Assembly (NCBI GenBank): GCA_035493835.1
Contig: DATJHO010000056.1
Coordinates: 1-47,382 of the forward strand
Direction: 5' to 3'
Length of the DNA: 47,382 nt
From: DASZTU01 sp035493835
GTDB lineage: Bacteria > Pseudomonadota > Alphaproteobacteria > Rhizobiales > Devosiaceae
Shown here: positions 26,735 to 36,021 of the stretch, one piece after another
Numbering within the stretch: position 1 is the stretch's first letter
Layout: each line of letters opens with the position of its first letter
Program-made: the position numbers and the translations under genes
The notes under the pieces: model-generated
Told to the model about the DNA's origin: nothing
Database searches by the model: none
Seen by the model: only the letters and a program-made list of their open reading frames with translations

Positions 26735-27682
26735 ATGCTTCGCTATATCGGCAAACGCCTGCTCATCGCCATCCCGACGCTGATCCTGATCTCGATCTTC
26801 GTCTTCTCGCTGCAAAAGCTGCTGCCAGGTGATCCGGCGCTGGTCATGGCGGGGGAGGAGCGCGACCCCAAGGTTATCGAATACATCCGCGAAAAGTACC
26901 GGTTCAACGATCCGCTGCCATATCAGTACTTTTACTGGGTGAACGGTGTTGTCCACGGCGATTTCGGCATGTCCCTGCGCACCAACCAGCCGGTTCTAAC
27001 GCTGATCGAGCAGAAACTGCCCGTCACCATCCAGCTGGCGCTGATGTCGATGATCCTGGCGCTGCTGATCGGCATCCCCACGGGCATTCTGTCGGCCGTC
27101 AAGAAGGGGACGGTGGTCGACTATATTGCCAACATCGTTGCGCTTTCGGGGCTGTCGATCCCCAATTTCTGGCTCGGCATCATGCTGATCCTGCTGGTGT
27201 CGGTACGGCTGCACTGGCTGCCCGCATCGGGCTACGTCTCTCCCTTCGTCGATCCCTGGCGGTCGTTTGCCACCATGCTGATGCCCTCCTTCGTGCTCGG
27301 CAGCGCGATATCCTCCGCCTTCATGCGCCACACCCGCTCCGCGATGCTGAGCGTGCTCAAGAGCGATTATGTCCGCACCGCGCGGGCCAAGGGGCTGACC
27401 GAGACGATCGTGGTGCTCAAGCACGCCTTCCGCAACGCCCTGATCCCCATCGTCACCCTGGGTGCGCTGATCTTCGGCGAATTGCTGGCCGGCGCTGTGC
27501 TGACCGAGCAGATCTTCACCATTCCCGGCTTCGGCAAGCTGATCGTCGATGCCGTGTTCAACCGCGACTATTCGGTGGTGCAGGGCATGGTCCTCTGCAC
27601 GGCGGTCGCTTTCATCGTGATGAACCTCGTTGCCGACGTCCTTTACGTCGTTCTCAATCCAAGGCTGAGGGACACGCTATGA
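26735..27682 (+). CDS. ABC transporter permease, DppB type
   Basis: A 315-aa inner-membrane permease of operon B. Begins with a short cytosolic MLRYIGKRL segment and helix IAIPTLILISIFVFSL, then the LLPGDPALVMAGEERDP loop, IREKYRFNDPLPYQYFYW and VVHGDFGMSLRTNQPV; the coupling loop reads YVRTARAKGLTETIVVLKHA, and the C-terminal part has TIPGFGKLIVDAVFNRDYSV. These are standard DppB/GsiC features. The ATG at 26735 was chosen over the longer open frame because it starts the conserved N-terminus. It overlaps the next permease gene by 4 bp. Confidence 0.93.
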   Translation: MLRYIGKRLLIAIPTLILISIFVFSLQKLLPGDPALVMAGEERDPKVIEYIREKYRFNDPLPYQYFYWVNGVVHGDFGMSLRTNQPVLTLIEQKLPVTIQLALMSMILALLIGIPTGILSAVKKGTVVDYIANIVALSGLSIPNFWLGIMLILLVSVRLHWLPASGYVSPFVDPWRSFATMLMPSFVLGSAISSAFMRHTRSAMLSVLKSDYVRTARAKGLTETIVVLKHAFRNALIPIVTLGALIFGELLAGAVLTEQIFTIPGFGKLIVDAVFNRDYSVVQGMVLCTAVAFIVMNLVADVLYVVLNPRLRDTL

Positions 27683-28560
27683 CCACCATGGCCGCCGAGT
27701 TGCATGGGGTCGTTGAGGCTCCGCCCAGCGAAAACCGCACATGGAAGAAGCTCAGATCAAACCGCAGCGCGCTGTTCGGTTTTGCCATCGTGTTCTTCTT
27801 CGTCGCCATTGCCGCGCTGGCGCCGGTGCTGCCGATCCCCGATCCCACCGCAACAAACTGGGGTCTGGTGCGCAAGGCGCCCTCGGCCGCCCATTGGCTG
27901 GGGACCGACGAACTCGGCCGCGACCTGCTTTCGCGCATGGTCTGGGGGGCCCAGGCCTCGTTGCTTGCCGGCGTCGTGTCGGTCTTCATCACAGTCGCCA
28001 TCGGCGTGCCGATCGGCTTGGTGGCTGGCTATTTTGGTGGCTGGCTCGACCAGATCATCTCGCGCGTCACCGACGCGCTGCTGGCTACGCCCTTCCTGAT
28101 CCTTGCCATTGCGCTGGCTGCCTTTCTCGGGCCGAGCCTCACCAACGCCATGCTCGCCATCGGGCTTTCGGCCATGCCGATCTTCATCAGGTTGACGCGG
28201 GGGCAGGTGCTGGCCGTCAAGACCGAGGACTATGTCGAGGGAGCCCGCGCCATCGGGCTCGGCCATTTCCGCATCATCATGCGCTATATCCTGCCCAACG
28301 TCTTTTCTCCCATCCTGGTGCAGTCGACGCTGAGCATAGCCGTCGCCATCATCGCCGAGGCCAGCCTTTCGTTCCTGGGTCTCGGCCAGCAGCCGCCGGC
28401 GCCGAGCTGGGGCTCGATGCTCAACGTGGCCAAGGATTTTCTCGAGCAGGCGCCATGGATGGCCATGTGGCCGGGCATTGCGATCTTCCTGGTCGTCATC
28501 GGATTCAACCTATTGGGCGACGGCCTGCGCGACGCGCTGGACCCGCGCGAAACAGAATAA
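27679..28560 (+). CDS. ABC transporter permease, DppC type
   Basis: A 293-aa permease pairing with the preceding DppB-type protein. Residues 30-50 form the first helix; the hallmark LGTDELGRDLLSRMVWGAQ follows, then the coupling loop YVEGARAIGLGHFRIIMRYI and the C-terminal EASLSFLGLGQQPPAPSWGS. The N-terminal about 25 residues are cytosolic and variable. It is coupled by ATGA overlap to the upstream gene and is followed after 12 bp by the gamma-glutamyltransferase gene. Confidence 0.93.
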   Translation: MTTMAAELHGVVEAPPSENRTWKKLRSNRSALFGFAIVFFFVAIAALAPVLPIPDPTATNWGLVRKAPSAAHWLGTDELGRDLLSRMVWGAQASLLAGVVSVFITVAIGVPIGLVAGYFGGWLDQIISRVTDALLATPFLILAIALAAFLGPSLTNAMLAIGLSAMPIFIRLTRGQVLAVKTEDYVEGARAIGLGHFRIIMRYILPNVFSPILVQSTLSIAVAIIAEASLSFLGLGQQPPAPSWGSMLNVAKDFLEQAPWMAMWPGIAIFLVVIGFNLLGDGLRDALDPRETE

Positions 28561-28572
28561 CCACCGAGGAAA

Positions 28573-30363
28573 ATGATGAGCACATTCACGACCCGCCCGG
28601 AAATCGTGGGGACTTTTGGCGTCGTCGCCTCCACCCACTGGATCGCCTCGGCGGTCGGCATGAGCATTCTGGAAAAGGGCGGCAATGCTTTCGACGCCGC
28701 TGTTGCCACCGGCATGGCGCTGCAGGTGCTCGAGCCGCATCTCAACGGCGCCGGTGGCGACATGCCCGCCGTGCTCTATTCGGTTGCCCGTGGCAGGGTG
28801 GAGGTGATCTGCGGGCAGGGACCGGCGCCCGCCGGCGCGACCATCGATCACTACCGTAGTGAGGGGCTGGCGCTCATTCCCGGCGACGGCTTGCTGTCAA
28901 CTGTTATCCCCGGCGCCTTCGACGGCTGGATGCTGATGCTGCGCGACTATGGCCGGCTGTCGTTCCGCGAGGTGATGGAGCCGGCCCTCGGCTATGCCGA
29001 AAACGGCCATCCCGTGCTGCCCAGGGTCTCAGCCACCATTGCGGGCCTCGCCGAATTCTTCCGCACCGAGTGGCCGACCTCCTTTGAGACCTGGCTTCCG
29101 GGTGGCGCCGCACCAAAACCCTGGTCCAACCTCAAGCGGCCCGCGTTGGCCGAGACGTGGCGGCGGCTGATCGCCGAGGCGGAGGCGTCACAGGGACGGG
29201 AAAACCAGATCGAGTCGGCACGGCGCGCATTTTATAACGGCTTCGTCGCCGAGGCCGTCGACAAGTTCTGCCGGCACAATGAGGTCATGGACGGCAGCGG
29301 CGCCCGGCATCGCGGCGTGCTGACCGCCGAGGACATGGCCAATTGGCGGGCCGCGATCGAAGCGCCGACGACCTTCCAGTATCACGACTGGACCGTAGCC
29401 AAGACCGGGGCCTGGGGGCAGGGGCCAGTGTTGCTGCAGGCTCTCGCCATCCTCAAGGGCTTCGATCTTGCCGCGATGGATCCCACCGGACCGGATTTTC
29501 TGCACACGGTGATCGAAGCCGAAAAGTTGGCCTTTGCCGATCGCGAGGTCTATTACGGCGACCCGGCCTTCGTCAGCGTGCCGCTCGAGCATCTGCTCTC
29601 GGAAAACTACAACGCTTCGCGCCGCGCGCTCGTCGGCGAAACCGCCTCCTACGAGCTGCGACCGGGGCTGGTGCCGGGCTACGAGGCACAGGTCGAGCGG
29701 ACCATGCAGATGCTGGCCGGCATGTCGCCGGCCGCCGGGGGCGTTTATGAGCCGACCATGGCGCATCTTTCCGAGCGCCGCGGCGATACCGTCCACGTCG
29801 ACGTCGTCGATCGAGAGGGCAACATGGTTTCGGTCACGCCGTCCGGCGGCTGGCTCCAATCCTCCCCGATCATCCCCGAGCTTGGCTTCTGCCTCAATTC
29901 GCGCGCCCAGATGTTCTGGCTCACCGACGGATTGCCAACCTCGCTCGCCCCGGGCAAGCGCCCCCGCACCACGCTGACGCCGTCGCTGGCCTTGCATGAA
30001 GGTCGTCCGGCGATGGTCTTCGGCACGCCGGGCGGCGACCAGCAAGACCAGTGGCAGTTGCCGTTCTTTCTGCGGCACGTCCACCATGGCCGCAACCTGC
30101 AGGAAGCGATCGACCTGCCGCTGTTCCACACCGAGCATTTTCCGGCTTCGTTCTACCCGCGCAGCAGCTCGCCGGGCAGCATCATGGTCGAACGCAATAT
30201 CGGCGAGGTAACGCTCGAGGGACTGCGCGCCCGCGGTCACACGGTCAGGGCGGCGGAGCCCAACACCATTGGCCGGCTGACCGCCGCGAGCCGCGATCCC
30301 GAGGGGGTGCTCCGCGGCGCCGCCACCGCCCGGCTGATGCAGGCCTACGCCATCGGCAGGTAG
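28573..30363 (+). CDS. Gamma-glutamyltransferase family protein
   Basis: A 596-aa member of the Ntn-hydrolase gamma-glutamyltranspeptidase family, which cleaves gamma-glutamyl or related amide bonds after self-processing. The large-subunit start shows ILEKGGNAFDAAVATG and PHLNGAGGDMPAVLY; the predicted self-cleavage is before T406 in RRGDTVHVDVVDREGN, followed by MVSVTPSGGW of the small subunit. Unlike secreted GGTs there is no signal peptide, so this form probably works in the cytosol on imported substrate, like GGT-like acylases. Two ATGs in a row (28573, 28576) follow GAGGA; the second has the better spacing. Last gene of operon B. Confidence 0.92.
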   Translation: MMSTFTTRPEIVGTFGVVASTHWIASAVGMSILEKGGNAFDAAVATGMALQVLEPHLNGAGGDMPAVLYSVARGRVEVICGQGPAPAGATIDHYRSEGLALIPGDGLLSTVIPGAFDGWMLMLRDYGRLSFREVMEPALGYAENGHPVLPRVSATIAGLAEFFRTEWPTSFETWLPGGAAPKPWSNLKRPALAETWRRLIAEAEASQGRENQIESARRAFYNGFVAEAVDKFCRHNEVMDGSGARHRGVLTAEDMANWRAAIEAPTTFQYHDWTVAKTGAWGQGPVLLQALAILKGFDLAAMDPTGPDFLHTVIEAEKLAFADREVYYGDPAFVSVPLEHLLSENYNASRRALVGETASYELRPGLVPGYEAQVERTMQMLAGMSPAAGGVYEPTMAHLSERRGDTVHVDVVDREGNMVSVTPSGGWLQSSPIIPELGFCLNSRAQMFWLTDGLPTSLAPGKRPRTTLTPSLALHEGRPAMVFGTPGGDQQDQWQLPFFLRHVHHGRNLQEAIDLPLFHTEHFPASFYPRSSSPGSIMVERNIGEVTLEGLRARGHTVRAAEPNTIGRLTAASRDPEGVLRGAATARLMQAYAIGR

Positions 30364-31026
30364 CACCTCCTGCCGCCCGTGGGCGCATGCGCATCGGTCT
30401 AATACTCATTCCTTGATCGGCGTGGGTCCCGCCTCCGATCGGCGGGCTAACCTTTGACTGTGATAGGGAGAGGGCATCGATTGCGCCGTTTCACAACTGC
30501 CTTCGATGGCCAATTATGCCCGCTTGCTGGCCGGCTTCGGCGAAGGCCGCGCACCCGGATCCCAAGGTGGCGACGGCGATCGGCGGTTTGGATTCAACGT
30601 GGCGAGTGCGAAAGCGTGCCCCCCACCTCGGACCATAGTTTACGGCGAGATCACGGTTCAGAGACATGGGCCCCGCCTTGACGGTCGTCAGCTTCCGGGG
30701 GCATCGGCGCCGCGATTGCCGATAGAGCAACTGACGCTCCGGCCTCATGTTGCTCAAGAGGGCGGTCTACGAAGGGTAGAAGCTTCCAAGGAAGTCATGG
30801 CAGCGCCGGCTAGCCCTCACATCCAAAGCCTTGCGAGGGTGGCTCGGCGAGAGCGGACCGTCTGCCTGTGAGCGAAGCGCGGCTTGCATGGCGAGGATCA
30901 CGGCCGATCGATGTCATTCCGTTTTGCGCCGATAGTTGTCGTTGCCTGGCTTGGAAGGAAGCGCTGAGCCTGACGACACAGCCCGGTCAAGAGAGCCTCA
31001 GGGCGTTGGTGCGCGAAGCGGCGCAG
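30364..31026. other. Gap between operon B and the tad locus
   Basis: No supported gene. Contains a GCGCATGCGC palindrome soon after the gamma-glutamyltransferase gene, and repeat copy B at 30425-30495. Short frames on both strands downstream of the repeat show no domain and look like decayed or noncoding DNA. Confidence 0.45.
30425..30495. repeat. Degenerate repeat, copy B (copy A at 3928-4004)
   Basis: Shares with copy A the ordered blocks GGTCCCG, CCGATC-GCG-GCTAA, CCTTTGA and TGCGCCG-TTCACA. The two copies are 26 kb apart and in the same orientation. No ORF spans it. Confidence 0.45.
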
Positions 31027-31638
31027 TCAGCAGAGCCGGCCTGCGGACAAGTGAGCGTCGTCGAGATTGTCGAGGGCGGCGGTCCAGGGTTGGCAGTCCT
31101 GGATGAGCGCGCGGCTCTCGGCGCCCCAAATGAGCCAAGTACCGGAGCTCGTCGTCAATAGCAGGGCGAGAATGCCCGCCGCCGCGATCGGCACCCCGAA
31201 CGGCACCCGGCCGCTGCTGGCCAGGGACTGGATATAGGTTCGGAACCATCGCCGCGGCAGCAGCACGGGAAACTTGGCGACGGCATAGACAAGGAGAGAA
31301 AAGACCAGCAAGGCCGCGACGAAGGGGATGCTGCCCGAAAAGCCCACGAGGATGGGCATTGTCGCCATCAGCTTGACGTCGCCAGCTCCAACCTTGCCCA
31401 GCAGCCAGAACAGCACCAGAACGAAAAACAGCACGGCCGACATGAGAAAGGCCAGGCCCGCCACCCTGCCGTTGCCATTCGATATGTAGGTTACAAGCAA
31501 GATCGCCAGCGCGACGGCGAAGAGCTCAGCAACATGCTGATTTCGGATCTTCTGGGTGCGAAAGTCGGAGACGCCGATGCGCGCCAGCATCAGCACCGCC
31601 GCCGCCTTGAGCACGTCGATCGCCAGCATCGCGGTCAT
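31027..31638 (-). CDS. cpaA: Prepilin peptidase, CpaA/TadV type
   Basis: A 203-aa polytopic membrane aspartyl protease that trims the leader peptide from Flp pilin and TadE-like pseudopilins at the cytoplasmic side. The two catalytic aspartates are D25 (GVSDFRTQKI) and D87 (GAGDVKLMA, the GxGD motif). Five to six hydrophobic helices are visible; the C-terminal tail after about residue 160 is longer than usual and soluble. No methyltransferase domain, as expected for TadV/CpaA. Last gene of the minus-strand tad unit, 8 bp after the TPR lipoprotein gene. Confidence 0.92.
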   Translation of the reverse strand: MTAMLAIDVLKAAAVLMLARIGVSDFRTQKIRNQHVAELFAVALAILLVTYISNGNGRVAGLAFLMSAVLFFVLVLFWLLGKVGAGDVKLMATMPILVGFSGSIPFVAALLVFSLLVYAVAKFPVLLPRRWFRTYIQSLASSGRVPFGVPIAAAGILALLLTTSSGTWLIWGAESRALIQDCQPWTAALDNLDDAHLSAGRLC

Positions 31639-31646
31639 CGCGCGGC

Positions 31647-32177
31647 CTAGCCGCTCGCGGCGGTTGGGGCAGCCAACATCCGAATATTGGCGGCGATCAC
31701 GGGGTTTTCCGGATCAAGCCTTTCGGCCTTGCGGAAGCTGGTGAGTGCCGCAGTCAGATTGCCCCGCAGCATATAGGAGTAGCCGACATTATTATAGTAC
31801 TGAACCGTGCCCCCCGTGATCTGATAAAGCGAAGCATAGACCCGATCCGCAAGATCGAAGCGCCCCAGCCGGTCATAGGATGCGGCCAGCCCGACATATC
31901 CTTCGGGATCGTTTGGCGAGAGCTCGACGACCCGCTTATAGAGCGCGGCAGAATAGCCGAAATCGCTGTTGCGGAAATGCTTGCGCGCTTCCGTGAGCGC
32001 CCCATCCGCCGTGTTGGTCGGAACTTCGGGCAAATCGGCGGCCAAAAGCTTGTTGTCGCCAAAGCTGCTGTCGCCGGCAAAGAACGTCGTGCAGCCGGCA
32101 AGCGGCAATGCCAAAAGCGCGAGCGCGAATACTCCCAACCCCAGGCGCCCGGCACCGTGGCGACGCGTGTCTTTCAC
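31647..32177 (-). CDS. TPR lipoprotein, TadD-like
   Basis: A 176-aa protein with a lipoprotein signal peptide (LALLALPLAGC, lipidated C29) and tetratricopeptide repeats over about residues 60-165 (FGYSAALYKRVVELSPNDPE, then YVGLAASYDRLGRFDLADRV, then YSYMLRGNLTAALTSFRKAE). TadD-type TPR lipoproteins sit in the outer membrane and help secretin assembly, like PilF/PilW. Its position between tadC and cpaA in a tad locus supports this. Confidence 0.85.
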   Translation of the reverse strand: MKDTRRHGAGRLGLGVFALALLALPLAGCTTFFAGDSSFGDNKLLAADLPEVPTNTADGALTEARKHFRNSDFGYSAALYKRVVELSPNDPEGYVGLAASYDRLGRFDLADRVYASLYQITGGTVQYYNNVGYSYMLRGNLTAALTSFRKAERLDPENPVIAANIRMLAAPTAASG

Positions 32178-32226
32178 TCTGAATTTCCCCCAGCCGACTC
32201 GCGATATTCCGCGTTACTTGCGTCCA

Positions 32227-33195
32227 TCAGAAGAAGACGCCCTTCATCCTGAGTATAACAGGGATCATCACGATGGCCATCACCACCGGAAATATGCACA
32301 GCCCCAGTGGAATGACCATTTTGACCGGCAGGGCGTTGGCCTTTTCTTCCGCGCGCAGCATGCGCTGCATCCGCATCTCGTCGCTGTAAACCCGGAGCGC
32401 ATCGACGAGGCTGGTGCCAAGTTCCTCCGATTGCCGGAACAGCACCGCGAGGGTCTTGGCCTCGTCGAGACCGATGCGATCCCCCAACTCCCGCAGCGCC
32501 TCGCGCAGGGGCTTTCCGGCGCGCAGCTGCAGGGTAAGAATGCTGAGCTGCACGCCAAGATGGCGGTGGGTGGCGGCGAATTCGGTGCTGACCCGTTCGA
32601 CCGCCGCCTCGAGGCTCATGCCGGCGTCGGCACAGGTGATCATCATGTCCATGAAATCGGGAAAGCCGCGCCGGTACTGCTCCTTGACGCCGTTGGCATA
32701 GACGTCGAGCGCAATGCTGGGCACCACGATGAAGGCCAGCGAAAACACCAGGCTACCGAGGAAGATGAAGAGCAGCGGGAATTTGGCGCCGAGAAGGCTC
32801 GAGGCCAGCGTAAAGATCAGCAGGAACGCCGCACCCACCAGGGCAATGCGGGTGATGTTGTAGATGACGCCGGCGCTCTGGCCGTAGAAGCCGGCCTCGA
32901 ACAGCCGCTTTTCGATCGCATCGGTCTGCCCTGCGCCGCGCTCCATGGCCTTGAAATAGGCATCGACCGGCCGCTGACCGGCAAGGCGCCTGATCTGCGC
33001 CTGCGCGGCAAGGGCGCGCCGCCCGCCAAAACCCTGGGCGGCGAGTTCCTGGCTGAGCCGCCGTTGCGTCTGGATGACCGGGGCGAGGACCAGTGCCAAA
33101 GCAAGAAACACCATCACCGCCGCAACGAAGACTGCGACGGAGACATAGAGCCCGATCTGGTTGCTGGCCGCCAACGCTGTGATGAAGTCCTGCAT
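32227..33195 (-). CDS. tadC: Tad pilus inner-membrane platform protein TadC
   Basis: A 322-aa protein of the T2SSF fold. One N-terminal helix (about 12-32), then the cytoplasmic segment with RLAGQRPVDAYFKAMERGAG, two central helices (VALVGAAFLLIFTLASSLL and FIFLGSLVFSLAFIVVPSI), the conserved RRGFPDFMDMMITCADAGMS-type block of TadC, and a C-terminal helix after the EEKANALPVKM motif. It acts with TadB as the membrane platform of Flp pilus assembly. It starts 10 bp after the tadB stop. Confidence 0.93.
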   Translation of the reverse strand: MQDFITALAASNQIGLYVSVAVFVAAVMVFLALALVLAPVIQTQRRLSQELAAQGFGGRRALAAQAQIRRLAGQRPVDAYFKAMERGAGQTDAIEKRLFEAGFYGQSAGVIYNITRIALVGAAFLLIFTLASSLLGAKFPLLFIFLGSLVFSLAFIVVPSIALDVYANGVKEQYRRGFPDFMDMMITCADAGMSLEAAVERVSTEFAATHRHLGVQLSILTLQLRAGKPLREALRELGDRIGLDEAKTLAVLFRQSEELGTSLVDALRVYSDEMRMQRMLRAEEKANALPVKMVIPLGLCIFPVVMAIVMIPVILRMKGVFF

Positions 33196-33205
33196 CGCTC
33201 ACCGC

Positions 33206-34171
33206 CTAGAAATCAAAATTGACCATGCGGTACATGATGAGATCTCCGACCAGCGCCCAGAGGCCAAACCCGACGAGCGCCGGGATGACCAGCGGATCTT
33301 GCCAGACGGCGCCGTAGTAGGCGGGGGAGATGAGCTGCAGGATGCCGAACATTGCGATGGGGAAAAACGACATCAGCATCGCCGAGAGTTTGCCTTCGGC
33401 AGCGAGCGAGCGAACCTTCATCCGCATGATCAGGCGCGCCCTGAGCGTCTTGCTGAGATTGGCCAGGATTTCGGCCAGGTTGCCGCCGGTGCGGGCCTGA
33501 ATGCTCAGGCCCACGCTCATGAGCTGGAGCCCCTCGAAGCCCACGCGCTCCGCCATCTTGCGCACCGCTGTCTCCAGTTGCGCCCCGAACGTGACCTCGT
33601 CATAGGCGATGCCGAATTCCGTGCCGACCGGATCGGGCATTTCGCGCGCAACCAGCCCCACCGCAACCGACACCGGGTGCCCCGCCTTGAGGCTGCGCAC
33701 GATCATGTCGAGTGCGTTCGGCAATTGCTGCTCGAACTTCCTGAGCCGGCGATTGCGCGCCCGGCGGAGCAGGAGCAGCGGCAGCCCCGCCGCGATGATA
33801 AGGCCGATGAGGACGGCCAGCGGCACCCCGCCGCCCAGCAGCTTCACGACGATCCCGACGGCGACCCCGCTGCCCAGAAAACCCGAGAAGAAGATCGCCG
33901 GATTGCCCATGATGCCCGATTGCGCATAGAGCCGGTTAAGCCAGAGCAGCCCGAAGACGTAGTCGCCCGTTTCCGTGAGCCCGCGCTCCCGCAGCAAAGC
34001 GTGCAGCGCCTCTTCCGGCTTCGCATCGGCCGAGATGATACGCAGGCGCCGGTTGATCTCCTTGCGGCGCCCGCGCGCCACCAATTGCAGGTACAGCACC
34101 TCGGCCAAGAGGATCGCCGTTGCAGCCGCGAGCGCGTAAACCACATAGAGGGCGGTCTGCGAAGCGAGCAT
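33206..34171 (-). CDS. tadB: Tad pilus inner-membrane platform protein TadB
   Basis: A 321-aa T2SSF-fold membrane protein. N-terminal helix about 8-28, a cytoplasmic region with RRKEINRRLRIISADAKPEE, paired helices near 96-130, the conserved block FEQQLPNALDMIVRSLKAGH and EMPDPVGTEFGIAYDEVTFG, ILANLSKTLRARLIM, and two C-terminal helices. Partner of TadC. Its ATG overlaps the stop of the cpaF/tadA gene (TGATG), so the ATPase and platform are coupled. Confidence 0.93.
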   Translation of the reverse strand: MLASQTALYVVYALAAATAILLAEVLYLQLVARGRRKEINRRLRIISADAKPEEALHALLRERGLTETGDYVFGLLWLNRLYAQSGIMGNPAIFFSGFLGSGVAVGIVVKLLGGGVPLAVLIGLIIAAGLPLLLLRRARNRRLRKFEQQLPNALDMIVRSLKAGHPVSVAVGLVAREMPDPVGTEFGIAYDEVTFGAQLETAVRKMAERVGFEGLQLMSVGLSIQARTGGNLAEILANLSKTLRARLIMRMKVRSLAAEGKLSAMLMSFFPIAMFGILQLISPAYYGAVWQDPLVIPALVGFGLWALVGDLIMYRMVNFDF

Positions 34172-35571
34172 CAGAGCGTACCGTGAGGGTTGAAGGCGTC
34201 GGGGGGAAAGGCGAGCCCCATCGCCTCGATCTCCATCGCAAAGCGCGGCCTGATGCCGGTCGCCGAGAACCGCCCGAGCACCGCGCCGCCTTCGCCCGTG
34301 CCGGTGCGCACGAAATTGTAGATCTCGTGCATCTGGACGACGCTGCCTTCCATGCCGGTGATTTCGGCGATGCTGGTGATGCGCCTGCCGCCATCCGCCA
34401 GGCGCTGCGTCTGCACGATGATGTCGATGGCGGTCGCGATCTGGCCGCGAATGCTTTCCTGCGACATCGGCATGCCGGCCATGCCGATCATCTGCTCGAG
34501 GCGCGACAGCGCATCGCGCGGCGTGTTGGCGTGGATAGTGGTCATCGAGCCTTCGTGCCCGGTGTTCATCGCCTGCAGCATGTCGAACGCTTCTTCGCCG
34601 CGCACTTCGCCGACGATGATGCGGTCCGGGCGCATGCGGAGCGCGTTCTTGACCAACTCGCGCTGCCGGATTTCGCCGCGCCCCTCGACATTGGGTGGCC
34701 GGGTTTCGAGCCTGCCTACATGCGGCTGCTGCAGCTGCAGTTCGGCCGCGTCCTCGATGGTGATCAGCCGCTCCTTATGGGAGATGTGCTGGGAGAGTGC
34801 GTTGAGCAGCGTGGTCTTGCCGCTGCCGGTGCCGCCCGAAACCAGGATCGATTTTCGCGCCTGCACGGCAATCTTGAGGAAGTCCACCATGGCGGGCCGG
34901 ATCGAGTTGAACGCGACGAGCCGCTCGAGGGAGTAGGGCCGGCGGGAGAACTTTCGGATCGAAACCAGCGGGCCGTCGATCGAGACCGGCCGCACCGCGA
35001 CGTTGACGCGCGAACCGTCGGCGAGGCGCGCGTCCACCATCGGGGAGGATTCATCCACCCGGCGGCCGATGGCGCTGACGATCTTGCTGATGATGCGCAT
35101 CAGATGCGCCTCGTCGCGGAAGCGGACCGCCGTCTCCTCGAGCTGGCCGGCGCGCTCGATATAAACCTTGCGATGCGTGTTGATGAGGATGTCGGCGATG
35201 CCGTCGTCCTTGAGCAGCGGCTCCAGCGGCCCGAGCCCCAGCATCTCGTCGGCCGTGTCCGAAATCAGCCGGTCGATCTCCTGGGCGTTGAGCGGCACGT
35301 TCCGCCCGCGGATGTAGTCGCGCACGATCGGCCGGATATCGTTGCCCAGCGCTTCGGGCTGGATCTGGTCGATCCCTGCGAGGTTGTAATTGTCGAGCAG
35401 ATGATGGTGAAGATCGACTTTCAGCGCCAGCAGCTGATCAGAATAATGCAGTTCCTCGCCGGTATTGCCCGCCGCGGCCGGCAATAGAGCAGCGCTCGGC
35501 GCGTCAGTGCTGACCTCGCCCCCTGCCTCGACCTGGCCCGACGCTCGGGTGCTGGAAAACCGTCCCCACAT
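34171..35571 (-). CDS. cpaF: Tad pilus assembly ATPase CpaF/TadA
   Basis: A 466-aa type II/IV secretion ATPase powering Flp pilus extension. From the chosen ATG at 35571 (MWGRFSSTR, similar to usual CpaF starts; the frame opens at 35664) there is a variable acidic stretch, then the N-terminal domain with IRPIVRDYIRGRNVPLN and EMLGLGPLEPLLKDDGIADI. The nucleotide-binding core has Walker A GGTGSGKTT with K252, the Asp box ERLITIEDAAELQLQQPHVG, Walker B region MRPDRIIVGEVRGEEAFDML and the His box GHEGSMTTIHANTPRDALSR. First gene of the minus unit. Confidence 0.94.
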   Translation of the reverse strand: MWGRFSSTRASGQVEAGGEVSTDAPSAALLPAAAGNTGEELHYSDQLLALKVDLHHHLLDNYNLAGIDQIQPEALGNDIRPIVRDYIRGRNVPLNAQEIDRLISDTADEMLGLGPLEPLLKDDGIADILINTHRKVYIERAGQLEETAVRFRDEAHLMRIISKIVSAIGRRVDESSPMVDARLADGSRVNVAVRPVSIDGPLVSIRKFSRRPYSLERLVAFNSIRPAMVDFLKIAVQARKSILVSGGTGSGKTTLLNALSQHISHKERLITIEDAAELQLQQPHVGRLETRPPNVEGRGEIRQRELVKNALRMRPDRIIVGEVRGEEAFDMLQAMNTGHEGSMTTIHANTPRDALSRLEQMIGMAGMPMSQESIRGQIATAIDIIVQTQRLADGGRRITSIAEITGMEGSVVQMHEIYNFVRTGTGEGGAVLGRFSATGIRPRFAMEIEAMGLAFPPDAFNPHGTL

Positions 35572-36021
35572 AGAAACAAGCCAAATGTAATTGTCCTGCG
35601 CTATTTGGGCATAAGAAGTTGCGGCCCGCAAGGGCAAGTTGTGGCGTAAAAACCACTTCCTCAAGACAAGCTTAATTTCTCCATATCACTCAGCACTGCT
35701 TGGGTGGGGGCATAAAGTGCTTCGAGTGTCCGATGGCGCTCAATAGTTGCAGCTAAACCAGTAAATCAAAGGGGGTGCCCGAGTCACGATAAGGGTTGAG
35801 CAAGCAGAGGACGCCGGGGTGGGCCAAAGTCCGAGAAAACGCTGCCTTTGCAAATAGTTACGGCATTGACAAAAATGCGGATCGTAAATCAATAGATAAT
35901 ATTGAAGCAATTCTGCTGCCGTTGACCCTCCGATGTTAACGGAATATTAAGGCTGCAGATGGGGGCAGAACTGAAACTTCTGACGCCGCTCATCGTCAAT
36001 ATTTCCAAGGAGGGTTATCAC
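35572..36021. other. Divergent control region of the tad locus
   Basis: About 450 bp of clearly lower-GC DNA than the flanks, separating the cpaF unit (minus) from the pilin unit (plus). It holds the pilin promoter and a CtrA-type site near 35922-35950. A candidate minus-strand promoter for cpaF was not identified with confidence. Confidence 0.6.
35922..35950 (+). promoter_or_regulatory. Pilin promoter with CtrA-type box
   Basis: TTGACC (35922-35927), 17-bp spacer, TATTAA (35945-35950). Overlapping it is TTAA-CGGAATA-TTAA (35936-35950), an exact TTAA-N7-TTAA CtrA consensus. Predicted leader to the pilin ATG is about 65 bases. Confidence 0.6.

Noticed and set aside
31969..34186. Long plus open frames (417 and 341 codons) opposite tadC and tadB
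   Set aside because: Arg/His/Gln-rich products without domains; the minus strand encodes TadB and TadC.
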